Shown: piece by piece, positions 46,501 to 57,364 of the stretch | Position numbering within the stretch: position 1 is the stretch's first letter | Layout: the number at the start of each line of letters is the position of its first letter | NCBI GenBank assembly: GCA_001051155.2 | Contig: JYIP02000006.1 | Span: forward strand, 2,976,001 to 3,040,000 | DNA: 64,000 bases | Direction: 5' to 3' | Origin: Chrysoporthe austroafricana | Taxonomy: Eukaryota; Ascomycota; Sordariomycetes; Diaporthales; Cryphonectriaceae | Made by a program: the position numbers and the translations under genes | The notes under the pieces: generated by a model | Database searches by the model: none | The model's input: the letters and a program-made list of their open reading frames with translations, nothing else | Told to the model about the DNA's origin: nothing

Positions 46501-48955
46501 TCTCTCCAGAGGGTTTTAGGAGGCGGGAGAAGATGGTGTCCAGATCCAGTGTTCTTCGGACCCCGAGAGCCGCTAGAAACTTATCTTTCAAGTTCTGGCA
46601 CCCTTCAATTGTAGGAAGATCATCAAAGAGCTTCACTGTCGGAAAAAATGACTCCGCGGGTTTCTTCATGCCCATCTTAGTTGGCATAACGGTGACATTC
46701 TGAAGCGCATTCGTGATGGAGGTTTTCGAGCTCTGGTTCGAATTCTCCCAGTTTTTGGACAGCACGGTCAGAACGGAGATGGAAAATTTCGCCGACTTGG
46801 TGATGTTCTTGTCAGCCTGCTGGCTGGAAGCCGAATCAATTAGGAATCGCAGCCAAGGTACAATCTCGAGTGACTCCCAACCAAGAGCCTGCAAGTGGTG
46901 AGGATGAAGTTGAGTTGTGAACGCGAAAGGAATGGTTGATGGGGGAATTGGCAGGCTAGGGGGGATCTTGTTGCTACTGAGGTAGTTCTTGATAGAGCTC
47001 AGCGTAATGATCTCTCCCGAATCTTGGCCCTCGCTGATAGTTGCAACCGCAACATCAAACAAACGGGCCTTGCTACTGGGATCTAGCTCTCCAGTTGACG
47101 CAGTCTTGGCAGCCCAACTAATGAAGTAAATGAGTTGATCTCGATTCAGAGCTTTCGCCTCCAGCTCTTGCCGGACGTCGTCCACAGTAATGTCCTGTAT
47201 TAAGCCGAAATCCCGAAGCTTTCTGATGAAGGGAGCCTGTTTCATATCATCCAGGATGACCGGGATGCCATCAACGAACTTGCCCATCTCATCGGAGCCC
47301 ATGCGGACCTTCGAGGTAAGCAAGACCCCTCGGCTAGAATAGACCTCGATCGTCGGTTTGTGGTATGCAACCCAGAAAGACTCCTCAATGATCTGACCCA
47401 CGCTGGCGCTGGGTGTTGAGTCTTGGAAGGTATATGTCTTCAAAATATGCAGCGCTTCAGGCAGAAACTTGGATATCTCGTCCTTGGTCGGCACAGAGCC
47501 CTTTGCCCTTGCCGCCACCAATTTCTTGAGCTTGGCGTCGAGATCAAGCATCTCGTTGGTAAATGCTAATCGGGTCATGATGCCTGCGACTCGAAGCATC
47601 TCGACGTTCCAGGTTCTGACCCAACGCGCATTCAAATCAATGGCCTCTCGCTCGACCGTCGGAATTACAGATGGAGCTGATATGTGCATGCCGGCGCCGG
47701 TCGTTTGCGCAGTTGGAAACCCGATGAAGACTCTCCCACCTGGCTTCTTGCTTGGCAACACTGAAGCGAAGATGTCAGCTGCCTTGCTGGCCACTCCCGA
47801 ACTGCTGGAGCTCTCCGAGGCAAGCGTCTCGTCATATGATGATGTCAGAATCGCTATCCTCGTTGTCTTCGGTGGTGGTTTCTTGGTGGCCCGCTCAAGC
47901 TCGGCCGAGAATGACGCAGAAACCTTGGTCTGAATCGACCCGGTCGTAACTTGAAGGAAGATGCTTGACCTCGACATTGCGGTGATATCTTCTGATATGG
48001 CCTGCTGTACAGCGGCTTCCTCCTTCGCCGCTTTTCCTCGCAAACCCGCTTGAGATGCGGTGGATGTAAGTCTTGAGAAGAAACTCTTAAGAGAGGGAAC
48101 TTCCGATGCACCAGAACCCTCCCCGGAGGAGCTGGTTGCCGCTGTAGGCTTCCAACCAACGGCAGACATAAATAATGCGTCTATCTGGACACTTGCTCGG
48201 TCAACGGATGCCAGTCTCATGAGGCCATCCCGAGTTCTGGTCTCCAGGTCTCTCGGAATCGGTACATCAACGCTCGGAGCCTGTTTCTTGTGCAGGGCTA
48301 AGATCTGGTAATCGTCGATCCAGAACTCAATATGTTGTAGTGCAACGAAGGTCAGACTCGTGGCAAGGAATTGACTTATGGACAATATGTTCGGCACCGG
48401 AGTTGTTGTATTCCTGTAGTCCAGGACGAAAGCAGTGTCGGTGGTGCTCTCTTCTGCTGGTAATACCAGCTTCCTGGTGAAGAGTGAATTTGCCTTCCAG
48501 TAGAATGCCATTGCTTCCGAGCCGGAGCTCACAAACGGCTCCTCACAATCCGCGAAGACGGAGTAGAAACCGACACCAAACGCGCCGATCTTGGTCTCGT
48601 CTGGGTTGCCCTCTGCGATCCTCTTGAGCCTTCCCCAGTCCGTCTTGGTGAAGGGTTGGCCATTATTCTGCACAAGCAGCCTCCGAATGGTATGGTTTGT
48701 TATTATGTGCTTCAGCAACTCGGACCGGTTCTGTGTGGCGGGAAGAGGTATCTGCGTCGAAGGCATGGTCTCCCATTTCACCTTGACGGTCGTCGCCTGC
48801 GCATCGGCGGCATTTTGTATGAGCTCGCGCAATGTTGTCCATTCCCCCGAGTATCTCGCGAGGACCTTGTCAATCAGAGCTCTAGTATCGACGGTGACGG
48901 CCTCCTCGTCCTCACCGTCCTTCAGAGCGGCGGCTCGTAGCTTCGAGTAGTCCAT
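43588..48955 (-). CDS. GHKL-ATPase/DUF3684 protein with C-terminal HELAH motif
   Basis: Two exons, 48955-45113 and 45057-43588 (donor GTGGGT, acceptor CAG, phase 0), give 1770 residues. The N-terminus has a GHKL/Hsp90-type ATP-binding fold as in sacsin: ELIQNAADAQ (about residues 44-53, the N-box) and KIGAFGVGFYSVF (about 122-134). The long middle matches the fungal DUF3684 family. Exon 2 opens ERTKLFLHEYRHISRDS and has a Glu/Arg/Lys-rich coiled coil around EEARIAEEERRKALQAEEQR. Near residue 1705 is VVAHELAHNLVAAHDANHSYYTESF, a gluzincin-like HExxH. I chose the start MDYSKLRAAAL; an in-frame Met at 49033 would add 26 basic residues. Role unknown, perhaps chaperone-like. Confidence 0.9.
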
Positions 48956-50038
48956 GTCTGGTCTCGCAGCAGTGGCTGCCCGGAGGCGAGGTAACAAGAA
49001 CGATCGGTAGGTCTTGAATGCTATCTGGTGCACTCGAGGAGGAACAAAGAGGGAAGAGTCGACGTAGGGCTCGGTCTAGGCGTCGAAGGGACGAAGGGGA
49101 GCAGCCTGCGGTCGGCTCGGGTCGCAGTGACCGTTCTGTGGTCCAAGTGCGTGCGAAGTGCAATCGTTCACATGCCAGCGAACAAAAGGGCAGGAAACAC
49201 GGAGGAACCGCACGGCCTTCTAAAAAACTGAAAAGGAAATGTCTGGGCGAGGAAAGAGATCTATTCTGTCTAGTCTGACAAGCGTACGTGGTCAAAGTCG
49301 CCTAGAAGCCGAGGCGGCGCGACAAGGCTCCGTTTCGTCTCGTCAGCGTCGTCGACCCGCGCTTGCCTGCCAGTGCCGCCCCACGGAGGCGAAACGCATC
49401 TAGGCGCATGTGCAAGCGTCATCCATCACCCATGCCCACTGAAGTGCAGCATGGGCCAAACCCCAATGGCCCCCATCTCCGGGCTGCCCGACCCCCGAAC
49501 TCCGACTTGTGTGCTATAATTATAGCACTGTACTTAGTAGTGTGTTTACTGCGCCCTGGCCCTGGGCTCTCACTAAGCGCCGAACATAAGTAGTGTCCTC
49601 GGAAGTGGGTTCGCATACCGGATACATTCTGCAGTTCGTAGTCTTCCAACCTCAGATTCATCAGATGAAATTATCATGATCGAGCCCAGGCCCGTCATGT
49701 ATCAAACACCCACAAGCTGTAGTGGCGCCAGATGCTTGCAGAGCTAGTACAGACGAAATATGTGACTGGAAGCCCGGCACGCTGAGCGACTGGTCAGGCT
49801 ATACTAGCAAAACTGCAAAGTTCAGGGTTGAGCACTGGAAAAGAGTATCACGAAGGCAGCTCACCGGACAGCCTGCTATAGGCTACATAGACATGCAGAA
49901 AAAAGAAAGAAAAATCATTGCATTTCCGACGAGATAATCTGAGAGGTAGAATTCGCCGGCATATTGGTATGATAGTGTATGCGGTAGCAAGACCACTTCT
50001 AATCAGAAATCGGTTGCATCAGTGATTGCCGAGGAGCC
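48956..50038. other. Intergenic region upstream of the DUF3684 gene
   Basis: Promoter and leader DNA of the DUF3684 gene and the 3' flank of the MMTAG2-like gene. Open frames here are on GC-rich DNA and lack family marks. No tRNA seen. Confidence 0.4.
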
Positions 50039-50848
50039 TTATCTCTCTCCTGCTCGAGGGCTTTCTCTGCGCCGACGCCTGTCATCAGGGCTGAGGCTCC
50101 TGCCTTTGTCCGGCGATCTGTGGCGATATCCATCACGTTCCCTTCTCCTGTCTCTGCTCCTACTCTGTCTTCGGTATTCCCGACTCGGGCTCCTACTGCG
50201 AGACTTCTCATGATGTCTGTGTCGCCTGTGATGGTCTCTGTCTGGACTTCGACTCCTGCTCCTGTGCCCTCGGCGCTCCCACCGTGATCGTGGCTCGGTC
50301 TCATCATCCCTGTCCCTGGTTCTGCGCTCTCTGTACCTATCCCTGCTTCGGCTACGGTGTCGATGTCGGTGGTGATGCTCGCGATCCCGCCCTTCCTTCT
50401 GTCGTCCGTCTCGCTCCTCCCGCCGTCGGGACCGGTGTGACTCGGCCCTGTCGCCTTTCTTCGTGCTCTGAAGGCCGCCAGAAGCGGTCTGCTCCCCGCC
50501 CGTTCGCGATCCCGATACCTCAATAGCATTCGCGCCTGATGTGTTCCGTACAGGTGGTGGCAGCCCAAGAGCCTTGGCCATCGCATCCTCCTCGGCTTCC
50601 TTGATCTTCTGGATCTCCTCACGACGTATCCTCGCCTTGCGATCCTCTTCTGTCTCGTCAGGGTCCGCGCTACCGGCATCCGCCTTCGCGTACCACTCTA
50701 GGTCTTTGCCCTGCTGCCATCGCCCGACGGGCGCCTTGAGGGAGTGGCCGAGGTAGTTTTCGCGGTGCGCTGAGGTTGCCACCTCATCCCAGGAGAAGTT
50801 GACGCCGCCTCTGGACCCTGACTTGCGGACTGTCGAGACCAGATCCAT
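50039..50848 (-). CDS. MMTAG2-like RS-rich protein
   Basis: 269-residue protein. The N-terminus MDLVSTVRKSGSRGGVNFSW, then DEVATSAHRENYLGHSLKAPVGRWQ and WYAKAD, matches the conserved region of the multiple myeloma tumor-associated protein 2 family (GGxxxFxWxxV, HRENYLGHS, APVGRWQ). After an acidic/basic helix (EEDRKARIRREEIQKIKEAEED) the C-terminal half is dominated by Arg, Ser, His and Asp in RS/RD/RH repeats, typical of nuclear pre-mRNA-associated proteins. Start chosen at the family-typical Met; a longer open frame reaches 51007 but its extra part looks like leader. Divergent from MED6 with about 360 bp between starts. Confidence 0.88.
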   Translation of the reverse strand: MDLVSTVRKSGSRGGVNFSWDEVATSAHRENYLGHSLKAPVGRWQQGKDLEWYAKADAGSADPDETEEDRKARIRREEIQKIKEAEEDAMAKALGLPPPVRNTSGANAIEVSGSRTGGEQTASGGLQSTKKGDRAESHRSRRREERDGRQKEGRDREHHHRHRHRSRSRDRYRERRTRDRDDETEPRSRWERRGHRSRSRSPDRDHHRRHRHHEKSRSRSPSREYRRQSRSRDRRRERDGYRHRSPDKGRSLSPDDRRRRRESPRAGER

Positions 50849-51212
50849 GGTTGGAGGTTTGTAGAAGGCCGGGTAGAAATATCGCCGTTGCTTCGAATCG
50901 CGGCAGGATGGAAAAGGTGGGAGTTGTTGGACGTGTCGAGGTTGAATTGAAATAACGTTACCAAGCCGCCACAGACATGTCCCACCCGCATTGGATGGGC
51001 GGATCATAGTGCATGGAGCACCCTGGTTAGCGCGTATGCGGCAGGGGTCGATCCAGCTTCACCCGTAATAGCTCCCCACGTTTCTCCCGCGAGCCTCTTT
51101 CAACTTCAGTCTCCCGCTCAACGTCCAGCCTCATCCGGCAGTTCTGATCTGTTTGCTGCCTCCCACTTCTCAGGTTGTTTCGCCTCTGATTTGCACAGCA
51201 AGACCAGCCAAG
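50849..51212. promoter_or_regulatory. Bidirectional promoter, MMTAG2-like gene and MED6
   Basis: Short spacer between divergent starts; the MED6 side is pyrimidine-rich just before its ATG. No further sites assigned. Confidence 0.45.
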
Positions 51213-52242
51213 ATGGGCTCAGCAGCGATGGAGAATAACCTCGACGAGACGGTGTGGAGTCACCCACAGTTCATCATGCAGTACGGCCCGCTGCACAACA
51301 ACACGATCCTGATCTACTTCGCCGACTCGCCGTGGTGTGAGCGCACCTCTAACAACAAGACTATCATGAACCAGGCGCTGTACAACCCCGCGATGGCTCA
51401 CATTGTCGCCACCCGCGAGGCCTTTGAGGCACGCCTGAGGAGCATGTCAGGGCTCGAATACATGGTGTCCGAGGCGCCCGCTGACACGAGTCCGGGCCAG
51501 GGGACTGGTGTGTGGGTGATTCGCAAGCAGACGAGGAAGAAGCGAGGCGGGAACCTGGAGGACGAGGTCACGGTCCATGCGTTGTATTACGTCATCGGAC
51601 AGAATATCTATCCTGCGCCGTCTTTCATGGACATGATGAGCTCGAAGCTGGTAGGTGCCTACCCGTTGTCAGGTGCGCACGAGGCAATAGGCTGACCGAT
51701 CTTGTTGCCAGGCGACCATATCACATGCTATTGGGAACATCTTCGAATCCGCAAACAGTATACAAAAATGGACACCCGCGAAGGGCCACTCCTTCGCGAA
51801 CCCGACGATACCCCGCGCTGGAACGCTGGAGCCGAAGGAGGCGACACCTATGCCGGATGGATCTGGGGTCAAGGCAGGCCAGTCGGGTGTGGTTTCAAAG
51901 GCATCTACAAAGACCGAGCTGGATTCGAGGCTGGCCGAGGAGTCCTTTGCCATTCACATGTCCTATGGAGGCGACTACATGGACGAGATTCCCATCACCG
52001 GGAAGCCAGGGGATTTTCACTTCGCAAGTACGGGGCGCAAGGACAACTTAGCTGTGCCTCAGCCGCAGGCTCCAAACAGACCGCCGGGGCTGGCGGCCCT
52101 GAACACGGCTCAGGCGGCAGAGGTTGGGTCCCCGAAGGATGCCAAGAAGACCAAGAGTCCCAAGCCTGGGTCCGCTGTCGGCTCGAAGAACAGACGGAAG
52201 AGCAAAGCAGGCACCGCGACGGGGACACCCACGCCATCTTAA
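51213..52242 (+). CDS. MED6: Mediator complex subunit 6
   Basis: Head-module subunit of Mediator, which links activators to RNA polymerase II. Exons 51213-51650 and 51712-52242 (donor GTAGGT, acceptor CAG, phase 0) give 322 residues. The N-terminal MED6 domain is clear: WSHPQFIMQYGPLHNNTILIYFADSPWCERTSNN, then GLEYMVSE and YYVIGQNIYPAPSFMDMMSSKL, continuing across the intron into ATISHAIGNIFESANS. The C-terminal half is Pro/Ser/Lys-rich and disordered (KKTKSPKPGSAVGSKNRRKSK). The start follows CCAAGATGGG. Spliced reading is needed: without it the first exon ends in an early stop. Confidence 0.95.
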
Positions 52243-53461
52243 AGCTGCTTGCAGCTTCTATTGTTGATGCACCTTCAAGGGACGAGTCTATCTGCATTTA
52301 TCGGTGTTGTGGTACAGAGGTTTGGTATGATACCCCTGGCTCTTGAAACATCATTTCTCTAGCCGAATATGTATTGCGATGAATTACTTAACTTTTTCCG
52401 TCTCGAAGTCGTCGTACCTGATCATATGCGGGTTGGCGGTGTGGTTATGACCAACACGAATGATACCGTTGAATCTAAGCGATTGTATCGAGATCCGCTA
52501 GGCACGGGCTCATTCTCAACTCATATTCCCATCCAGCTGCATTTGCATGAATTTCATCGCGGCTCCGTGGCCGCGGCCTGGTCTGAAGCAGAATGAATCT
52601 GACAGTGGGACATTTGCAGGACTGGGGTCTGAGGTAAGCCGCGCTATAAGAAGCTGACAACCGCCGCAACATGCATTACCTCAGCACTTATATTTTCGAG
52701 TCACGACAGTCGCAGGCATTTAGAGAGCCTGTCTTCAAGGGCAAAAGAATCACGATCGACTGATGAGTATCGGCAATAGCTGGATTTTTTTAAGGAGGAA
52801 AGGATTGATCTTTTATTCGCTATTTTGTGGTGCCTGTGAACAATCGTCTAGGAAGCCTGTTATGGCGAGCCCCCGCGGGGAACGGGCCGCGAGGCGGCCT
52901 CGTTCATGAAACATCTCGAGTCTAAACACTGGCCCGCGATGGTCGATATGCGAGACATATAGCCCAACCAACAGAGTTCCAGACCCTTTCGGTTCAGCTA
53001 TTGCTCGGCACTGAACACTCCGAACCCCTGGTCTTTCGTTTCCACCTAGTGCTGTTTCCATCCGGACTGGAACATGGTCAGCTCGAGCTCCGGATTGGTC
53101 CTCAAAAGAACCTCCTCACTGGCCGGCCTCTCAAGGAACGGTCCGCTGTCTCCACTGCTCACGGCCGGCTTTTGGGCTTATCGAGGTCGTCAACTTGCTG
53201 ATCAGGCCTTCGACGATGAGCGAGTGTCCGTCGACACAACGTATAAATATCTCTGGCAGGTGCTTTGCTCATCGCCTTGCGGAGTCTCCCCTCTTCCTTA
53301 GGTGTCTGTAGGAGCAGGCTCTCCCTCACCCAGTCCAGCGTCCCTCACGACTCCCAACACCACAAGTCTTTTGAAACCCGCTCCGACCCCGGCAATACTA
53401 TTCCGCCGTGCCTCACCCCTCCCCCTGCCTTTCGTGCCTCCATGCCCCTCAGCAGACAGAC
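52243..53461. other. Intergenic region after MED6
   Basis: About 1.2 kb with no supported gene or RNA. Its last 200 bases are C-rich and probably the promoter/leader of the small zinc-finger gene. Confidence 0.4.
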
Positions 53462-54006
53462 ATGCCCGCCGCCGTAAAATGCACGCCCTGCGCCGGGCGC
53501 GGCTTTACCTCGGAGTCGCGCAGATGCCCGCGCTGCGCCCACGTCCGAGGTGCCGGCATGAGGAGCTGCGCGTACTGCCAGGGCACGATGCAGAAGACTT
53601 CACACCGCGTCTGCTGGAAGTGCAACGGGAGGGGGACGATGCCGCGGCCCACGTTGGCCTGGAGGTAAGCAGTCCAACCTCTCGGCCCCCTGCTCTCTGT
53701 CTGGCTGTCTCGGGGAGACGCTGCGTGCTGACGAGAAACTATCTGACGGATAGTGGACTGGGGCGTAATGGCAGGGCGCCCATCGAGCCTGAGCGGAAGC
53801 CGTCCTGGCCGTTGAGGAGTCGCTTGCAGGCGGCCTCTGTTGAGCCCACACAGGGGTCGCAGCGGTCTCTGAGAGGTCATGAAAAGACGCCATCCAACGA
53901 TTCCACCCAGGAACCACAGCAGGTTATCAGAGGTCACGGTAAGACGCCCTCTGTCGAGCCCACAGAGGACCAAGACTGGCCTCTGGGAGACGGCGCGCCG
54001 TTCTAA
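53462..54006 (+). CDS. Small DnaJ-type zinc-finger protein
   Basis: Exons 53462-53664 and 53754-54006 (donor GTAAGC, acceptor TAG) join in phase 2 to about 151 residues. The first exon holds four CxxC pairs: CTPCAGRGF, CPRCAHV, CAYCQGT and CWKCNGRG, which follow the CxxCxGxG pattern of the DnaJ Cys-rich domain, but no J domain is present. The second exon, starting SGLGRNGRAPIEPE, has two diverged copies of a RGH(E/G)KTPS unit and is Pro/Glu/Arg-rich. The start may also be the Met at 53408. Role unknown; a protein-binding or redox function is only suggested by the zinc finger. Confidence 0.65.
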
Positions 54007-55131
54007 GCGAGGATGGATTCGCTCAAGGCTGGCCCTAGCTAATGTGTGTATATGTTCATTATTTCTTGTGGCCGGATCAATCACTTGCTTTCTCCAGCAC
54101 ATGAGCCTCTAGTATTAATACACTAAGCAGTCACTCCTTGACTCATGATGATATTCATACACTGTATCAGACTGTAATGACGACGGAACCTCAAGAGGGG
54201 AGTAACTGAATGTGTCTCGGCTGTGCCGGTGAGGTTTTGTTCGTCTCACGAGGCCGAGGATGCTTAGAGGTCAACAGGCTGCTGCTAAGTCCAAGCAAGC
54301 ACTTCGAGACCCTTTCAAGTCCATCATCTTCCCATGCGGTAACCGTCTTTGATGTATTCTTGTAAGTAGCAGTCCCAACAGCCATTGCGTCCATCCTAGT
54401 ATGGCCGAAATCGAGACCATAGATTCTGAATCGTTCGTTGCATAGCCTTGCCAGAGGCTTCGGGCTCTGCAGCTTGGGCAAACCGCTAGCTAGCTAGTAG
54501 GACTGCCGCGGATCACCGTCTATTATTCTCTATAAATTGATTTTTGGAGGAGGCCCCAACGGCTCCTATATTGACGTGTAGCAGCCCGGTAGCTACCTAC
54601 ATATAAATAGACATTAGAGAATGCTACTGCCGCTGACCAAAAAGAATGGGGAAAAGACAAAAAGACACCTGGTCCGAGGACCAGGTCAGAAAACCCCTCA
54701 GCCATGATCCTGGGGCTTCCCTGGATCAGTGGCATCATCGAAGTTTTGCTGAGTTTTGTGACACGACTGGGAGTTGAACAGAGGCCTCCACAACTTCCAC
54801 TCGGAAGAAGTGCTGCGTGTTCCCACTTGGGTCTTCGACAGCGCCTCCTTCAACAGCGTCTTCGACAACGTCTTCGACAACATCTTCGACAGCGTCTTCG
54901 ACAGCGTTTTCGACAGCATCTTCGACAACATCTTCGACAACGTCTTTGACAGCATCTTCGACAACATTTTCGTCTTCATCGCAACCCGCCCCATGTTCAT
55001 AACCACTGCACTCAGGCATACTCGACCCAGCATCCCTTATTCCAAAAATTTTGGTAACGCATCAAAGGAGCCTCTGCACATACCTCCAACTGGTCCCTCC
55101 CCTCCCTCCAAAATCAAAGTCTGTGACGCGT
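54007..55131. other. Intergenic region with minisatellite
   Basis: No supported gene; holds a 12-bp minisatellite at 54833-54968 that keeps long frames open on both strands. Confidence 0.45.
54833..54968. repeat. 12-bp minisatellite, unit TTCGACA(A/G)C(A/G)TC
   Basis: About eleven units, mostly exact in length, one carrying three extra bases. The unit length is a multiple of three and contains no stop in several frames, so plus-strand frames read repeated FDNV/FDSI and minus-strand frames read VEDV/LSKM/SKTL repeats. Confidence 0.92.
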
Positions 55132-56385
55132 CTAGGAATGTGAAGTCAACGCGTCCCTCAGCGTCTCTCTAACTGCCTCTTCCACATCTGAAGCAGCGTT
55201 GCGCAGCTCGTCCTTGACAAAATCCTCCAATTGACTCTGCGCAACGCCCATTTCATCTTCCACACGGACTGTTATCGTATCGTTGAACTCATGTCGCACA
55301 TCATACAACTGATTCTCAACATCTTGTGCGAGATCATCGAGGCCGGCCTCTAACTTTTTCTCTACGTCCATCATGCGTTCTTCGACAACTTCGATGCGTT
55401 CGTCGAGACTGTCCAGCTTTTGGTTCTCCTGCCCATCCGACCTCGATTCACGCAGGGGGCGTTCCTGGACCAGTTTTTCCAGTCGATCCAGTCGAGAACT
55501 TAGGTCACCGAAAGACTTTTCAATCCGATCAAAACGACGTCCCATCTCCACGAATCCATATCTGCAGATGTCCTCAAGGGACATCTTTTCTTGATTCGCA
55601 CTTCCAGCGGCGTCGGAGTCAAGGCGACGGCGCTTCTTGACCGTTGGTGGTCGAGGTGGAACCAGCTCGTCGTACAACGGTGGACTCTCGGGAGTCTGAT
55701 GTTGATTGAACCCAGTTTGCTCGGCGGGCCCAGACATTTCAAGCTCTGGCAGATTCGAGGTGACGCCATGTTCGATGATCCTGCCACCTTGACCACCGTA
55801 CAGCTTCGCAATATTGGCCACCCCCGCCATGGTTTTCAAGCAGCCACTGGTTGATGCTTTTTCACACAGAATAGCTAGGCGATCTAGAGATAGGGATCTG
55901 GACGGTAAGGCGATGCGGAAGTTTCTCTTCCCTGCTAAAACCCGTAACGACGAGAGGGCAGATTGAGCCTCCTCATTCTTCGGTATCCATTCACCATTCG
56001 GTACTACGAGGGATGGGGGTGTGGCAAGAGTGAACTGCAAAGAGAGTGTAGCAGCTCCAAGCCGAGCCGCCGCGGAACCATCATCGTCTACGGATGCAAG
56101 CGTTTGAATGCGTTCGGGATAGATGAACAAGAACACGTTTGACTTGTTGCGTTTGCCCTTGTAAGCAACGTTGGCTGTGATCTTGAAAAAGGCAGTGCGG
56201 GAATCCTCGTCGGCATAAATGTCAAATGTAACATGCTCGTGGGCCGAAGGGTCGTGGGCGAGGAATTGAGGGCGGTTGTTGTCGTCTTTCCAGGAGATAG
56301 CCGCAGGTATCTTCAATATTCTGAGGACATCATTTTTTGCTTCGGGAGATGCTGCAGTTGCATCTTCATCGAGAGGAGATGACAT
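55132..56385 (-). CDS. Fungal coiled-coil protein of unknown function
   Basis: 417-residue protein starting MSSPLDEDATAAS; an in-frame Met at 56409 would add eight residues. The N-terminal 200 residues are a compact domain with alternating strands (VTFDIYADEDSRTAFFKITANV, NVFLFIYPERIQTLAS). A Pro-rich linker (ESPPLYDELVPPRPPTVKKRRR) carries a PPLY-type motif and a basic nuclear-localisation-like run. About residues 270-417 have heptad-like Leu/Ile spacing (FDRIEKSFGDLSSRLDRLEKLV, then LDERIEVVEERMMDVEKKLE), predicting a long coiled coil. No catalytic motif; likely a structural or nuclear fungal-specific protein. Confidence 0.75.
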   Translation of the reverse strand: MSSPLDEDATAASPEAKNDVLRILKIPAAISWKDDNNRPQFLAHDPSAHEHVTFDIYADEDSRTAFFKITANVAYKGKRNKSNVFLFIYPERIQTLASVDDDGSAAARLGAATLSLQFTLATPPSLVVPNGEWIPKNEEAQSALSSLRVLAGKRNFRIALPSRSLSLDRLAILCEKASTSGCLKTMAGVANIAKLYGGQGGRIIEHGVTSNLPELEMSGPAEQTGFNQHQTPESPPLYDELVPPRPPTVKKRRRLDSDAAGSANQEKMSLEDICRYGFVEMGRRFDRIEKSFGDLSSRLDRLEKLVQERPLRESRSDGQENQKLDSLDERIEVVEERMMDVEKKLEAGLDDLAQDVENQLYDVRHEFNDTITVRVEDEMGVAQSQLEDFVKDELRNAASDVEEAVRETLRDALTSHS

Positions 56386-57364
56386 TTGCAACCTATCAGG
56401 CATTAGCACGGCGTCACATACAACGTACTAAATATGAACAGCAGAGTAGACATATCCCCTGCCCATGGTGTCTCATGGACAGGATCCCACCCTCCCGGGC
56501 TTTGGATGGCAGAGCAGCCCTGACTCCGGACCGATGCGAAGATACGGCACAATCATGTGATAGAAGAAGAATCATGACCCGGAGTCCCCGCCGCCTCAGC
56601 GCAACCAGATCAGGGCAAGCAGAGGTATCGCCGATACGGAGAGAATCGAGCATCGCGCGGCAGAGCAGGTGTCATGCACGCTCGCGGTTCCTTGTCAGCA
56701 GCGGCAGAGCAAGTAGTCATGCGGCGCGACAGGTGCAAGATCAATCTCTTCCGAGGCCCCGGTCCTTCCTCTGCCCTTGGACGAGAGGGTAGGAGTCGGC
56801 ATTTCTCGGCCTCGGTGACGGATAACGTGTGCGTTGCTAGTCGGGTTGGGCGGTGCGGCGCGGTAGTCCTTGAGAGAAGGACACCTTTGAACTGACCATG
56901 TATGTGTGAGCTGAGAGAGCTTTTTTGGTTGTTATCGTGGTGGGTGCCGTGGGGTTGTTGTCGATGGATGTTGAAGAAGCAAATGATGGCGATCAAGGGG
57001 TGAGGTCGGAAGCTGCCCCAAGAAATGTGGAGACATCACGTGACTTCGCGACTCCAGCCTCAGCCTTTCGACCCAGCAATGCTTGTTAGGGGAAGGGGGT
57101 CATTTGGAGACCCGTGGAAGGGTCCCTCACGGTGAATGGCACCGGTCTTCTATGCACATCTCGGTGTGCTGACCTTCGACGTATAATGTTTCAATTTCAG
57201 ATAGGCATGCAGATGTTGCTGATAAATAATCACTGTACCCAGCATCGACGGTGCAGCCTCAGGAAATACGATGAACCAACTGACAACGCTCCATGCAATA
57301 GAATCATTTCTGAGGAAGCACTTCAGTACTGTGTTCCAATAGACAATGATCGAAATTGTTCGAT
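56386..57364. other. Intergenic region between two minus-strand genes
   Basis: Promoter DNA of the coiled-coil gene and 3' flank of the helicase gene. No further feature recognised. Confidence 0.4.

Noticed and set aside
53302..54006. Long plus-strand open frame overlapping the zinc-finger gene in another frame
   Set aside because: Its first part is low-complexity; its last part is the real second exon, reached by splicing from the CxxC-bearing frame.
54774..55172. Open frame coding for FDNV/FDSI repeats
   Set aside because: Kept open by a 12-bp minisatellite that opens frames on both strands; no start context, family or flanking domain.
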